From Muricomes intestini (GTDB lineage: Bacteria; Bacillota; Clostridia; Lachnospirales; Lachnospiraceae): a stretch of 58,966 nt of DNA. How positions within the stretch are numbered: the first letter of the stretch is position 1; the number at the start of each line of letters is the position of its first letter. This document shows, in pieces, positions 35,757 to 46,431 of this stretch. The notes beneath the pieces were generated by a model. It did not search any database. It was not told where the DNA came from and worked only from the letters and a program-made list of their open reading frames with translations. The position numbers and the translations under genes were made by a program. The DNA lies in the NCBI RefSeq assembly GCF_004346165.1, contig NZ_SLZZ01000021.1, forward strand, positions 1 to 58,966. The letters are read 5' to 3'.

Positions 35757-38700
35757 ATGGCAAGAAAAATGAAGACCATGGACGGTAATCAGGCTGCGGC
35801 TCATGTTGCCTATGCGTATACTGAAGTAGCTGCAATTTACCCGATCACCCCATCATCTGTTATGCCGGAACATATTGATGAGTGGGCGACAGAAGGCAGA
35901 GAGAATATTTTCGGACAAACTGTTAAGGTGACAGAGATGCAGTCTGAGGCAGGAGCAGCCGGAGCTGTACATGGCTCATTATCAGCCGGAGCATTAACTA
36001 CAACATTTACGGCATCTCAGGGCCTGCTTCTGATGATTCCGAACATATATAAAGTAGCAGGTGAACAATTACCGGGGGTATTCCATGTATCAGCACGTGC
36101 AATTGCCAGCCATGCTCTTTCTATTTTCGGAGACCATTCTGATGTTTACGCCTGTCGTCAGACAGGTGCTGCTATGCTTTGTGAATCAAGCGTTCAGGAA
36201 GTTATGGATCTGGCACCGGTTGCTCACTGCGCAGCTTTGGAAGGTAAACTTCCGTTTATTAACTTCTTCGATGGATTCAGAACATCTCATGAGATCCAGA
36301 AGATCGAGACTTGGGATTACGAAGAGCTGAAAGAACTGGTGAACATGGACTCTATCGACGAATTCCGTGCACATGCCCTGAATCCAAATCATCCATGTCT
36401 CAGAGGTTCCGCCCAGAATCCGGACATCTTCTTCCAGGCAAGAGAGGCAAGCAATTCATATTATGACGCTCTCCCGGGAGTTGTTCAGAAGTACATGGAC
36501 AAGGTCAATGAAAAGATCGGTACAGATTATAAATTATTCAACTACTACGGAGCACCGGATGCAGAGAGAGTCATTGTTGCTATGGGTTCTGCCTGTGATA
36601 CAATTGAGGAGACAATTGATTATCTGCGCGCAGCAGGCGAGAAAGTCGGCGTTGTAAAAGTCCGTCTTTACAGACCATTCTGTGCAAAAGCACTTATCGA
36701 CGCTATTCCCGATACAGTAAAGACAATCAGCGTACTCGACAGAACAAAAGAGCCGGGAGCAATTGGAGAACCACTGTACCTGGATGTTGTTGCGGCGCTT
36801 AAGGGAAGCAAGTTTGACGCCGTACCTGTACTGTCAGGACGCTATGGACTGGGCTCCAAGGATACAACACCGGCACAGATCGTTGCTGTATTCAATAACA
36901 CAGAGAAGCACGAATTTACAATCGGTGTTGTAGACGATGTGACAAATCTGTCACTGGATGTAAAGGAACCGCTTGTTACGACTCCGGAAGGAACAATTAA
37001 CTGTAAGTTCTGGGGACTTGGAGCAGACGGTACTGTCGGAGCCAATAAGAACTCCATTAAGATTATCGGTGATAATACAGACATGTATGCGCAGGCATAT
37101 TTTGATTACGATTCCAAAAAATCGGGCGGTATCACACTGTCTCACCTGCGTTTTGGAAAGAAGCCAATCAAATCCACATACCTGATTACACAGGCTAATT
37201 TTGTAGCATGTCACAATCCGTCTTATATTGACAGATATAACATGGTTCAGGAGCTGGTTGACGGAGGAACCTTCCTTTTGAACTGTTCTTGGGATATGGA
37301 GGGCCTGGAGAAGCATTTGCCGGGACAGGTAAAGGCTTATATTGCCAACCATGGTATTAAATTCTACACAATTGACGGTATCCGGCTTGGTAAAGAAATC
37401 GGGCTTGGCGGGCGTATCAATACGATTCTGCAGTCTGCATTCTTTAAGCTCGCAGCCATTATTCCGGAGGAAGAGGCAATTACCCTTATGAAGGAAGCTG
37501 CAAAGGCTACTTACGGAAGGAAGGGTGACAAGATTGTACAGATGAATTACGATGCAATCGACGCAGGCGCTAAGAAGGTTGTAGAAATCGCAGTTCCGGA
37601 CAGCTGGAAGAATGCTGCGGATGAAGGTCTTGCAACACCTCATGTAGGCCACGAAGCAAATAAAGATGTTACTGATTTCGTTAAAAATATTCAGTCTAAA
37701 GTGAATGCTCAGCAGGGAAATACACTTCCGGTATCTGCATTTACCGAATATGCAGATGGATCCACACCATCCGGAACTTCTGCTTTTGAGAAGCGCGGTA
37801 TTGCAGTAGATATTCCAGTTTGGAAACCGGAGAATTGTATCCAGTGTAACCGCTGTGCATATGTTTGTCCACATGCAGTTATCCGTCCGGCTGCAATGAC
37901 AGAAGAAGAAGCTGCCAACAGACCTGAAGGAATGGACACACTGGACATGATTGCTATGCCTAACATGAAGTTTTCTATCGTGGTATCTGCTTATGACTGT
38001 ACGGGCTGTGGCTCCTGTGCTAATGTATGTCCCGGAAAGAAGGGCGAGAAGGCCCTTGTTCTCGAGAATATGGAAGAAAATGTAGGATGTCAGAAGTATT
38101 TCGATTATGCAAGACAGCTTCCTGTAAAACCAGAAGTTGTTGATAAATTTAAAGTAACTACAGTAAAGGGAAGCCAGTTCAGACAGCCCTTGCTTGAGTT
38201 CTCCGGAGCATGTGCAGGCTGTGGTGAGACACCGTATGCAAGATTGGTTACACAGCTGTTTGGTGATAGAATGTATATTGCCAATGCAACAGGGTGCTCA
38301 TCCATCTGGGGCAACTCTTCACCGTCAACACCATACACCGTAACTGCGGCGGGAAAGGGACCGGCATGGTCAAACTCCCTGTTTGAAGATAACGCAGAGT
38401 TTGGATATGGTATGTTGCTTGCTCAGAACACCATCAGAAGCAGAATGAAGGTTCATGTTGAGAACCTTGTTGAGAATTCAGGCAATGAGGATGTAAAGGC
38501 TGCGGCACAGGAATATATTGATACATTTAAGTCAGGAGCTGCAAACGGAATTGCTGCAGATAAGCTTGTGGCAGCACTGGAAGCTTGCAACTGTGATTCA
38601 GAAGACAAGAAAGAATTGTTGAAAGCAAAAGATTTCCTTGCTAAGAAATCTCAGTGGGTATTCGGCGGTGACGGCTGGGCTTATGATATCGGATTCGGCG

Positions 38701-39299
38701 GCCTGGACCATGTAATTGCAAGTGGCGAGGATATTAACATTATGGTATTCGATACAGAGGTTTACTCCAACACAGGCGGACAGTCCTCCAAGTCTACAAA
38801 TCTGGGCGCTACAGCACAGTTTGCTGCAGGCGGAAAAGAGACCAGAAAGAAAGATCTTGCAGGAATTGCTATGAGCTATGGTTACGTGTATGTGGCACAG
38901 ATTGCTATGGGTGCAGATTACAACCAGACTGTAAAGGCTATTACAGAGGCTGAGGCTTACCCGGGACCATCCGTGATTATTGCTTACTCTCCATGTATCA
39001 ATCATGGTATTAAGTCAGGTATGGGTAAGGCGCAGACCGAAGAGCAGCTGGCTGTACAATGCGGATACTGGAATAACTTCAGATTTAATCCGGATGCAGA
39101 AGGCAATAAGTTCTTCCTTGACAGCAAAGAGCCTAAGATGGAGAATTATCAGGAATTCCTTAACGGAGAAGTCCGCTACAACGCTCTAAAGAGAGCAAAT
39201 CCGGAAAAGGCTGAAAATCTCTTCACTCAGAATGAGAAAATAGCAAAAGAAAAATATGCATATTTGCAGAAGCTTGTAACACTTTACGGAGAAGAGTAA
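35757..39299 (+). CDS. nifJ: Pyruvate:ferredoxin (flavodoxin) oxidoreductase
   Basis: A 1180-residue homodimeric oxygen-sensitive enzyme that converts pyruvate and CoA to acetyl-CoA, CO2 and reduced ferredoxin. In order: the pyruvate-binding domain I (YPITPSSVMPEH), CoA-binding domain III, the two-cluster ferredoxin domain (CIQCNRCAYVCPHA and CTGCGSCANVCPG) near residues 695-770, the proximal-cluster cysteines ACAGCGETPY, and the TPP-binding domain with GDGWAYDIGFGGLDHV and DTEVYSNTGGQSS. It is the single-chain form used by most anaerobic gut Firmicutes. AAGGAGG precedes the start. Codon use is strongly biased toward frequent codons, in line with high expression. Confidence 0.97.
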   Translation: MARKMKTMDGNQAAAHVAYAYTEVAAIYPITPSSVMPEHIDEWATEGRENIFGQTVKVTEMQSEAGAAGAVHGSLSAGALTTTFTASQGLLLMIPNIYKVAGEQLPGVFHVSARAIASHALSIFGDHSDVYACRQTGAAMLCESSVQEVMDLAPVAHCAALEGKLPFINFFDGFRTSHEIQKIETWDYEELKELVNMDSIDEFRAHALNPNHPCLRGSAQNPDIFFQAREASNSYYDALPGVVQKYMDKVNEKIGTDYKLFNYYGAPDAERVIVAMGSACDTIEETIDYLRAAGEKVGVVKVRLYRPFCAKALIDAIPDTVKTISVLDRTKEPGAIGEPLYLDVVAALKGSKFDAVPVLSGRYGLGSKDTTPAQIVAVFNNTEKHEFTIGVVDDVTNLSLDVKEPLVTTPEGTINCKFWGLGADGTVGANKNSIKIIGDNTDMYAQAYFDYDSKKSGGITLSHLRFGKKPIKSTYLITQANFVACHNPSYIDRYNMVQELVDGGTFLLNCSWDMEGLEKHLPGQVKAYIANHGIKFYTIDGIRLGKEIGLGGRINTILQSAFFKLAAIIPEEEAITLMKEAAKATYGRKGDKIVQMNYDAIDAGAKKVVEIAVPDSWKNAADEGLATPHVGHEANKDVTDFVKNIQSKVNAQQGNTLPVSAFTEYADGSTPSGTSAFEKRGIAVDIPVWKPENCIQCNRCAYVCPHAVIRPAAMTEEEAANRPEGMDTLDMIAMPNMKFSIVVSAYDCTGCGSCANVCPGKKGEKALVLENMEENVGCQKYFDYARQLPVKPEVVDKFKVTTVKGSQFRQPLLEFSGACAGCGETPYARLVTQLFGDRMYIANATGCSSIWGNSSPSTPYTVTAAGKGPAWSNSLFEDNAEFGYGMLLAQNTIRSRMKVHVENLVENSGNEDVKAAAQEYIDTFKSGAANGIAADKLVAALEACNCDSEDKKELLKAKDFLAKKSQWVFGGDGWAYDIGFGGLDHVIASGEDINIMVFDTEVYSNTGGQSSKSTNLGATAQFAAGGKETRKKDLAGIAMSYGYVYVAQIAMGADYNQTVKAITEAEAYPGPSVIIAYSPCINHGIKSGMGKAQTEEQLAVQCGYWNNFRFNPDAEGNKFFLDSKEPKMENYQEFLNGEVRYNALKRANPEKAENLFTQNEKIAKEKYAYLQKLVTLYGEE

Positions 39300-39345
39300 A
39301 GAGACTGTTGCAAAAGTAGTAAATCATCTCCTGTAAAGAAATGAT

Positions 39346-39434
39346 AAAACAGCTGTAAAGAGATACTATCCCTGTATAGGATACTGTGATACAATGGTTC
39401 CTAGACAGGGATATTTCTTTACACAGTTGTTTTT
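39346..39434. repeat. 89-bp long imperfect inverted repeat
   Basis: The arms 39346-39381 and 39399-39434 pair over about 30 bp with a few bulges: AACAGCTGT..AAAGA and CCCTGT.TAGGA on the left against TCCTA.ACAGGG and TCTTTA..ACAGTTGTT on the right, around a 17-base loop. Located between the convergent nifJ and corA, it could be a bidirectional terminator (TTTT follows on both sides), a non-coding RNA or a MITE relic. A GACTGTTGCAAAA sequence at 39303-39315 resembles insertion-sequence termini, but no matching opposite end is seen. Confidence 0.7.
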
Positions 39435-39453
39435 GATATATAGGAGGACAATT

Positions 39454-39489
39454 ATGCCCAAAACCAATGTATTCAAAATACTAATTTAA
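39454..39489 (+). CDS. Possible 11-codon peptide with strong ribosome site
   Basis: ATG at 39454 follows AGGAGG by eight bases and opens an 11-residue frame, MPKTNVFKILI, ending at TAA 39487-39489. It lies just after the long hairpin and five bases before the end of minus-strand corA. An extended -10 like TGA-TACAAT (39388-39396) sits in the hairpin loop. It could be a leader or toxin-like peptide, the stub of a lost gene, or a chance start. No family can be claimed. Confidence 0.3.
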   Translation: MPKTNVFKILI

Positions 39490-39493
39490 AGAG

Positions 39494-40417
39494 TTAATCA
39501 AACCAATCTTTTATTTTAAAGAGCCAGATTTCCACTAGCACGATCAGGAGGCTTAAGACACAGATGATGATGTAGCCATATGATGATTCCAGCTCCGGCA
39601 TATGGGTAAAATTCATGCCATACCACCCGGTAATCAGAGTCAGCGGCATGAAGATGGTGGTAACGATAGTTAGAAACTTCATAATCTGGTTTTGATGCAT
39701 ATCGACCTGGGTCTGATGCATTTCTCTTAGCTGCATTGAATATTCCTTGAGCATCTGTACATTCGAATACAACCGTCCGGCTTTGGCTGTGAACAGACCA
39801 AACAGAGGGGCAGCCGATTCTTTTATCTCAGAAAGCGGACCTTCCTCCAGATCTTCTCCCATATCCTGAAGCTGTTCATAAAAGGCACCAAGGGCAGCCA
39901 GTTCTTTTCTTATCAGCAATATCCTGTGGTTAAAAGATGAATCATTTCTCGCCAGGATGGCTTCTTCCAGCTTCGTGAGAGTTTCTTCGAAATGCTGAAG
40001 AAAAAAGACATCATCCTTGATCAGATACTCCAGAAAAGCAAGAAAAAAATGAGCGGTTGATCTGGCGTCTGACAGAGGATAATCTTCCATTTGCTTTAGG
40101 AGAGGGATGGTAAAATTCTGATCATCGACAAATATTAGCTCAGAATCCGTCATATAAAAGGCAAATGAACAAAAGCCTTTCCGCTGTTTTCCTCTGGGGG
40201 GAATCGAAAGGGTGCCAATTGTAAAACCATTCATTACATCGGCCTTGCAATAGTGAATATGAGAAAGGCTTGCCTTTAGCATCCGGTAATGTTCTGTTTC
40301 CCGGAAGTGCGCATCATATTCATCGGAGGTGAGGACCGTGATAGCTCCGCATTTTTCCGGAAAGTCAGTTGTCTCTGAAAGAGGCATCAATTTTTCTTTT
40401 AAGAAATATTTTATCAT
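39494..40417 (-). CDS. corA: CorA-family magnesium/divalent cation transporter
   Basis: A 307-residue transporter of the CorA/2-TM-GxN family: a soluble N-terminal funnel with long helices (about 20-240), then two C-terminal transmembrane helices with the diagnostic YGMNF between them and a basic end KIKDWFD. It forms a pentameric Mg2+ channel, though some relatives carry Co2+, Ni2+ or Zn2+. I prefer the ATG at 40417, with AAAAGG 12 bases upstream; the in-frame ATG at 40429 has that site directly abutting it. No M-box precedes it, unlike mgtE in this window. It converges on nifJ. Confidence 0.9.
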   Translation of the reverse strand: MIKYFLKEKLMPLSETTDFPEKCGAITVLTSDEYDAHFRETEHYRMLKASLSHIHYCKADVMNGFTIGTLSIPPRGKQRKGFCSFAFYMTDSELIFVDDQNFTIPLLKQMEDYPLSDARSTAHFFLAFLEYLIKDDVFFLQHFEETLTKLEEAILARNDSSFNHRILLIRKELAALGAFYEQLQDMGEDLEEGPLSEIKESAAPLFGLFTAKAGRLYSNVQMLKEYSMQLREMHQTQVDMHQNQIMKFLTIVTTIFMPLTLITGWYGMNFTHMPELESSYGYIIICVLSLLIVLVEIWLFKIKDWFD

Positions 40418-40472
40418 ACTATAAAACATCCTTTTCTATGAGGTTACTATCATCATATCCAGTCGTCTTTAA

Positions 40473-42065
<1,593 letters not shown>

Positions 42066-42072
42066 ATAAATA

Positions 42073-42081
42073 CCCCCCCCC
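42073..42081. repeat. Run of nine C
   Basis: Nine consecutive C occur just after glpK, directly upstream of where a -35 for the element at 42102-42142 would lie. Such tracts slip during replication. Confidence 0.8.
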
Positions 42082-42101
42082 TTTTATTGTGTTCCCGAAG
42101 A

Positions 42102-42142
42102 TGATATAATGCTCTTACTTGGCGAGGTATTTTCGAGCCTAG
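42102..42142 (+). repeat. Extended -10 plus hairpin element, copy 2
   Basis: TGA-TATAAT (42105-42110), seven bases, then CTTGGC (42118-42123), loop GAGGTATTTTCGA, GCCTAG (42137-42142), followed by AAAGACATATACCT. Same spacing and loop length as the copy at 3119. Confidence 0.75.
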
Positions 42143-42161
42143 AAAGACATATACCTAAACA

Positions 42162-42186
42162 CTTAGCGAGGTGTTTGCGAGCTTAG
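42162..42186 (+). repeat. Hairpin element, variant copy 3
   Basis: CTTAGC (42162-42167), loop GAGGTGTTTGCGA, GCTTAG (42181-42186). Relative to the other copies a G-C pair in the stem is replaced by A-T on both arms, a compensatory change. Only a poor -10 (TATACC) precedes it. Confidence 0.75.
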
Positions 42187-42192
42187 TATTTA

Positions 42193-42233
42193 TGGTATAA
42201 TGCTCTTACTTGGCGAGGTATTCCCGAGCCTAG
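42193..42233 (+). repeat. Extended -10 plus hairpin element, copy 4
   Basis: TGG-TATAAT (42196-42201), seven bases, CTTGGC (42209-42214), loop GAGGTATTCCCGA, GCCTAG (42228-42233), then AAAGACATATACCT as after copy 2. It is the closest promoter to the M16C peptidase, giving a leader of about 85 bases. Confidence 0.75.
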
Positions 42234-42292
42234 AAAGACATATACCTGAGCAATGAATAGTTACAGAAAATCGAATGAAAGAGAGATACAGT

Positions 42293-45220
42293 ATGAGTAT
42301 TTTTGATTTAACGACATATGAGATGATACAACAAGAAGGTTTACCCGATTTGAAATCAAAAGGGTATCTGCTGAGGCATAAAAAGAGCGGAGCTCATGTT
42401 CTGCTGATGGAAAATGATGATGAGAACAAGGTTTTCTCAATTGGCTTTCGGACACCCACCACTGACAGTACCGGAGTGCCTCATATTATGGAGCATTCTG
42501 TATTGTGCGGTTCAAAGGAATTTCCTGTAAAGGATCCTTTTGTAGAGCTGGTGAAGGGCTCTCTGAATACTTTTTTGAATGCCATGACCTACCCTGATAA
42601 AACTGTTTATCCCGTTGCAAGCTGCAACGACACGGACTTTCAGAATCTGATGCATGTATATATGGATGCAGTATTTTACCCCAATATATACCGGCATGAA
42701 GAAATTTTCAGGCAGGAAGGCTGGAGCTACAAGCTGGATTCCGCAGATGGTAAGCTGGAGTACAACGGTGTCGTCTATAATGAGATGAAAGGCGCATTTT
42801 CATCACCGGAGGGAGTGTTGGACCGGATGATCCTGAATTCTCTTTTTCCGGACACTACCTATGCAAATGAATCCGGAGGAGATCCGGAGGTGATTCCGGA
42901 GCTGACGTATGAGCAATTCTTGAATTTCCATAAAAAATACTATCATCCCTCCAACAGCTATATTTATCTATATGGGAATATGGATATGGAAGAAAAGCTG
43001 AACTGGCTGGACAAGGAGTATTTAAGCTCGTTTGAGAAGATTGAAGTGAATTCTGAGATTGGATATCAGAAACCCTTTGGCAAAGTTAAAGAATTTGAGA
43101 TGGAATACTCTATCTCAAGTGAGGAGACAGAAGAGGACAATACGTATCTGTCTTATAATAAAGTGATTGGAACAAGCCTTGATGAAAAGCTCTATCTGGC
43201 CTTTGAGATACTGGACTATGCACTTTTGTCGGCGCCGGGGGCCTTTCTGAAGAAAGCACTTGTGGATGCAGGAATCGGCAAGGACATTATGGGATCCTAT
43301 GATAACGGGATTTACCAGCCTATCTTTTCTGTCGTTGCTAAGAATGCAAATATAGAGCAGAAAGAAAAGTTCATTTCTGTAATAGAAGATACACTGAAAG
43401 ATATTGTGAAGAATGGGATGGATAAAAAAGCACTGGAAGCTGGAATTAACTATTATGAGTTCCGGTTCAGAGAGGCCGATTTCGGTAATTTCCCAAAGGG
43501 GCTTATGTATGGACTTCAGATATTTGACAGTTGGCTTTACGATGAGAACAAGCCATTTATCCATATGCAGGCGATTCCCACTTTTGAATTCCTGAAGGCC
43601 CAGATCGGCACAGGATATTTTGAAGCTCTGATTCAGACCTATATTCTTGATAATACACATGCCTCCATAGTTGTTGTAAAGCCGGAAAAAGGACGCACAG
43701 TACGTCTGGACAAAGAACTAGAAAAAAAGTTGCAGAAATATAAAGAAACCTTAAGCGCTGAGGAGATCGGCAAGCTGGTAAAAGCTACAGAAAATCTGCT
43801 GGCTTATCAGGAAGAAGAGTCACCGAAAGAAGAACTGGAAAAGATTCCCGTTCTGAGCAGGGAGGACATTTCAAAAGAAATTGCGCCTATATATAATGAA
43901 GAAAAAGAAGTGGATGGCATAAAGCTGCTGCACCACAATGTGGATACAAATGGTATCGGGTATGTTACCTTGATGTTTGATCTGTCCGAGGTTCCTGAGC
44001 AAAAGCTTCCCTACGCAGGAATGCTGCAGTCCGTATTAGGCCTGGTTGACACGGCAAACTATGAATATGGTGATCTTTTTAATGAAATTAATGTTCATAC
44101 CGGTGGAATTGGCACTTCGCTGGAGCTGTATGCGGATGTGACAAAAGTTAAAGAAAAGGAATTCCGGGCCACTTTTGAAATGAAGGGAAAAGCCCTGTAT
44201 CCGAAGATGGATGTGCTGTTTGCTATGATGCGTGAGATCCTGATGGAGTCAAAGCTGGAGGATGAGAAGCGTTTGAAGGAAATTCTTTCCATGCTGAAAT
44301 CCCGGCTTCAGATGAGCTTCCAGTCATCTGGCCATACAACAGCTGCCCTGCGCGCGTTATCCTACGATTCACCTCTGGCCAAATTCAAGGATGATACGGA
44401 TGGAATCGGTTTTTATCAGCTGGTAAAGGAAGTTGAAGAAAATTTTGAAGAAAAGAAAGAGGAATTGATATCCAATCTAAAGGAAATTGCAGCAAACATT
44501 TTCCGGGCTGACAACATGATGGTTAGTTATACGTCAGAGGAAGAGGGGCTGAAAGCTGTTTGTGAAGAAATTAAAAAGATAAAGATATCCCTGTATGAAG
44601 AAGAAAAGATTGGAAATGCGCCTTGTGTTATACACTGTAAAAAAAGAAATGAAGGCCTTAAAACATCCTCAAAGGTTCAGTATGTCGCAAGGGTGGGAAA
44701 TTTCATTGATCACGGCGCAGAATATAACGGTGCCCTGCAGATATTAAAAGTTATTTTAAGTTATGACTACCTGTGGCAGAATCTACGTGTAAAGGGCGGT
44801 GCATATGGATGTATGAGCAGCTTTAACCGGATTGGAGAGGGATACTTTATCTCTTACCGGGATCCGAATCTGAAGAGAACGATGGAAATTTACGAAGGCA
44901 TAGTAGGTTATCTCAAGGACTTTACAGTTGATGAGAGAGATATGACAAAATATATTATTGGAACAATCAGCAATATTGACCGGCCTATGACTCCCGCAGC
45001 CAAAGGAGACCGTTCCATGAATCTTTACATGAATCATGTGACAGCAGAAATGATTAAAAAAGAACGTATGGAAATTCTTGAGGCAGAACAGGAGGATATC
45101 CGCAGGCTTTCTAAGGTAGTGGAGGCAGTCCTCTCTGCGGGCCAGTTTTGTGTTATCGGAAATGAGGAAAAAATAGAAGAAGAAAAAGAGATGTTTGGCG
45201 AAGTAAAGGTTTTATTCTAA
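42293..45220 (+). CDS. M16C-family zinc metallopeptidase (presequence-protease type)
   Basis: A 975-residue, four-domain clamshell peptidase of the insulinase superfamily, PreP/falcilysin type. The inverted zinc motif is HIMEH with His64, Glu67 and His68, and the distal ligand is Glu164 in YNEMKGAF. The second half carries the structural non-catalytic domains, including the RVKGGAYGCMSSF segment that binds the peptide in this family. There is no signal peptide, so it should degrade peptides in the cytosol. I chose the ATG at 42293 with AGAGAG seven bases upstream; an ATG at 42275 is in frame but without a site. Several promoter-hairpin repeats lie upstream, and era follows after nine bases. 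Confidence 0.92.
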   Translation: MSIFDLTTYEMIQQEGLPDLKSKGYLLRHKKSGAHVLLMENDDENKVFSIGFRTPTTDSTGVPHIMEHSVLCGSKEFPVKDPFVELVKGSLNTFLNAMTYPDKTVYPVASCNDTDFQNLMHVYMDAVFYPNIYRHEEIFRQEGWSYKLDSADGKLEYNGVVYNEMKGAFSSPEGVLDRMILNSLFPDTTYANESGGDPEVIPELTYEQFLNFHKKYYHPSNSYIYLYGNMDMEEKLNWLDKEYLSSFEKIEVNSEIGYQKPFGKVKEFEMEYSISSEETEEDNTYLSYNKVIGTSLDEKLYLAFEILDYALLSAPGAFLKKALVDAGIGKDIMGSYDNGIYQPIFSVVAKNANIEQKEKFISVIEDTLKDIVKNGMDKKALEAGINYYEFRFREADFGNFPKGLMYGLQIFDSWLYDENKPFIHMQAIPTFEFLKAQIGTGYFEALIQTYILDNTHASIVVVKPEKGRTVRLDKELEKKLQKYKETLSAEEIGKLVKATENLLAYQEEESPKEELEKIPVLSREDISKEIAPIYNEEKEVDGIKLLHHNVDTNGIGYVTLMFDLSEVPEQKLPYAGMLQSVLGLVDTANYEYGDLFNEINVHTGGIGTSLELYADVTKVKEKEFRATFEMKGKALYPKMDVLFAMMREILMESKLEDEKRLKEILSMLKSRLQMSFQSSGHTTAALRALSYDSPLAKFKDDTDGIGFYQLVKEVEENFEEKKEELISNLKEIAANIFRADNMMVSYTSEEEGLKAVCEEIKKIKISLYEEEKIGNAPCVIHCKKRNEGLKTSSKVQYVARVGNFIDHGAEYNGALQILKVILSYDYLWQNLRVKGGAYGCMSSFNRIGEGYFISYRDPNLKRTMEIYEGIVGYLKDFTVDERDMTKYIIGTISNIDRPMTPAAKGDRSMNLYMNHVTAEMIKKERMEILEAEQEDIRRLSKVVEAVLSAGQFCVIGNEEKIEEEKEMFGEVKVLF

Positions 45221-45229
45221 GGAGGATGA

Positions 45230-46129
45230 ATGGAAGAAAATTTTAAATCGGGCTTTGTTACCTTAATTGGACGCCCAAATGTGGGAAAGTCTACTTTGAT
45301 GAATCATTTGATCGGACAGAAAATTGCGATTACATCAAATAAGCCGCAGACTACAAGAAACCGTATTCAGACTGTTCTCACAACAGAAGAGGGACAGATT
45401 GTGTTTGTGGACACACCTGGAATTCATAAAGCGAAGAATAAGCTTGGCGCATATATGGTGAATGTGGCTGAGAAGACGCTGAATGAAGTAGATGTAATCT
45501 TATGGCTGGTAGAGCCGTCCACATTTATAGGGGCGGGAGAGCAGCATATCATCCAGAGGCTGCAGAAGGTCCGTACCCCCGTTATTCTCGTGATAAATAA
45601 AATTGACATGGTTAAAAGAGAAGTAATTCTGACTTTTATAGATGCATACCGCAAGGTTTATGATTTTGCAGCCATTGTGCCGGCGTCAGCGAGAAGCGGG
45701 GACAACACAGACGAACTTGTAAAAGTGATATTCCAGTATCTTCCTTACGGGCCACAGTTTTACGATGAGGACACTGTCACAGATCAGCCGGAGCGCCAGA
45801 TTGTGGCGGAGCTGATTCGTGAAAAGGCTTTGTATTGTCTCCAGGAGGAGATTCCCCACGGAATCGCTGTGGCTATTGACAGCATGAAAATGCAGAAAAA
45901 AGTCATGCACATTGATGCGACAATTATCTGTGAAAGAGATTCCCATAAAGGGATTATTATCGGAAAGCAGGGAAGTATGCTGAAAAAAATCGGCAGCACT
46001 GCCCGTTATGAAATTGAGCGGTTCCTCGATTGCAGGGTAAATCTGAAGCTGTGGGTAAAGGTACAGAAAAATTGGCGTGACAGCGACTTTCTGATGAAAA
46101 ATTTTGGGTACAGGGAAGAAAAAATATAA
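45230..46129 (+). CDS. era: GTPase Era
   Basis: A 299-residue GTPase for 16S rRNA processing and 30S assembly. G1 [15 protein letters not shown]2 region TTRNRIQTV, G3 DTPGIHK, G4 NKID and the C-terminal KH domain with GIIIGKQGSMLKKIGSTAR are all present. GGAGG precedes the start. It lies between the M16C peptidase and yqzL-recO, the usual Firmicute order. Confidence 0.97.
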   Translation: MEENFKSGFVTLIGRPNVGKSTLMNHLIGQKIAITSNKPQTTRNRIQTVLTTEEGQIVFVDTPGIHKAKNKLGAYMVNVAEKTLNEVDVILWLVEPSTFIGAGEQHIIQRLQKVRTPVILVINKIDMVKREVILTFIDAYRKVYDFAAIVPASARSGDNTDELVKVIFQYLPYGPQFYDEDTVTDQPERQIVAELIREKALYCLQEEIPHGIAVAIDSMKMQKKVMHIDATIICERDSHKGIIIGKQGSMLKKIGSTARYEIERFLDCRVNLKLWVKVQKNWRDSDFLMKNFGYREEKI

Positions 46130-46245
46130 GGCCTGAAATCAGTTTGTCAAGGCATTTTGAGAAAAATCTACTGGTATATTTTACGAGGTATATGCAGCTT
46201 TATATCGGAGAACCTAATAGTATAACGTAAGAAGAGGGTGATCCG

Positions 46246-46431
46246 ATGGAGCAGAGATACTGGGACAAATTTATGGAAACTGGAAGTGTGAAGGATTATC
46301 TGTCCTACAAAGCGGGGGGATTCGCTGAGAAATCGGGACAGAAAGAAGAAAGAAGCATGGGAGTAAGCAGCAGTGAATCAGATCGTACTGACAGGAATGG
46401 TGCTGTCTACGGCACCCGTTGGGGAATATGA
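46246..46431 (+). CDS. yqzL: Small YqzL-like protein
   Basis: A 61-residue protein whose N-terminal YWDKFMETGSVKDYLSYK matches the short YqzL family, encoded between era and recO in Bacillus as here. The core occupies the first 25 residues; the rest is polar and low in structure. GAGGGTGA lies just upstream of the ATG. Its last 59 bases overlap the start of recO in another frame, so translation of recO is probably coupled to it. Function is unknown in the family. Confidence 0.75.
   Translation: MEQRYWDKFMETGSVKDYLSYKAGGFAEKSGQKEERSMGVSSSESDRTDRNGAVYGTRWGI

Noticed and set aside
36951-37874. 307-codon minus-strand ORF inside nifJ
   Set aside because: It is antisense to intact PFOR coding sequence, has no ribosome site or family features, and its composition is that of a shadow frame.
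39301-39320. Insertion sequence end (GACTGTTGCAAAA)
   Set aside because: No matching inverted terminus and no transposase in the region; at most a relic.
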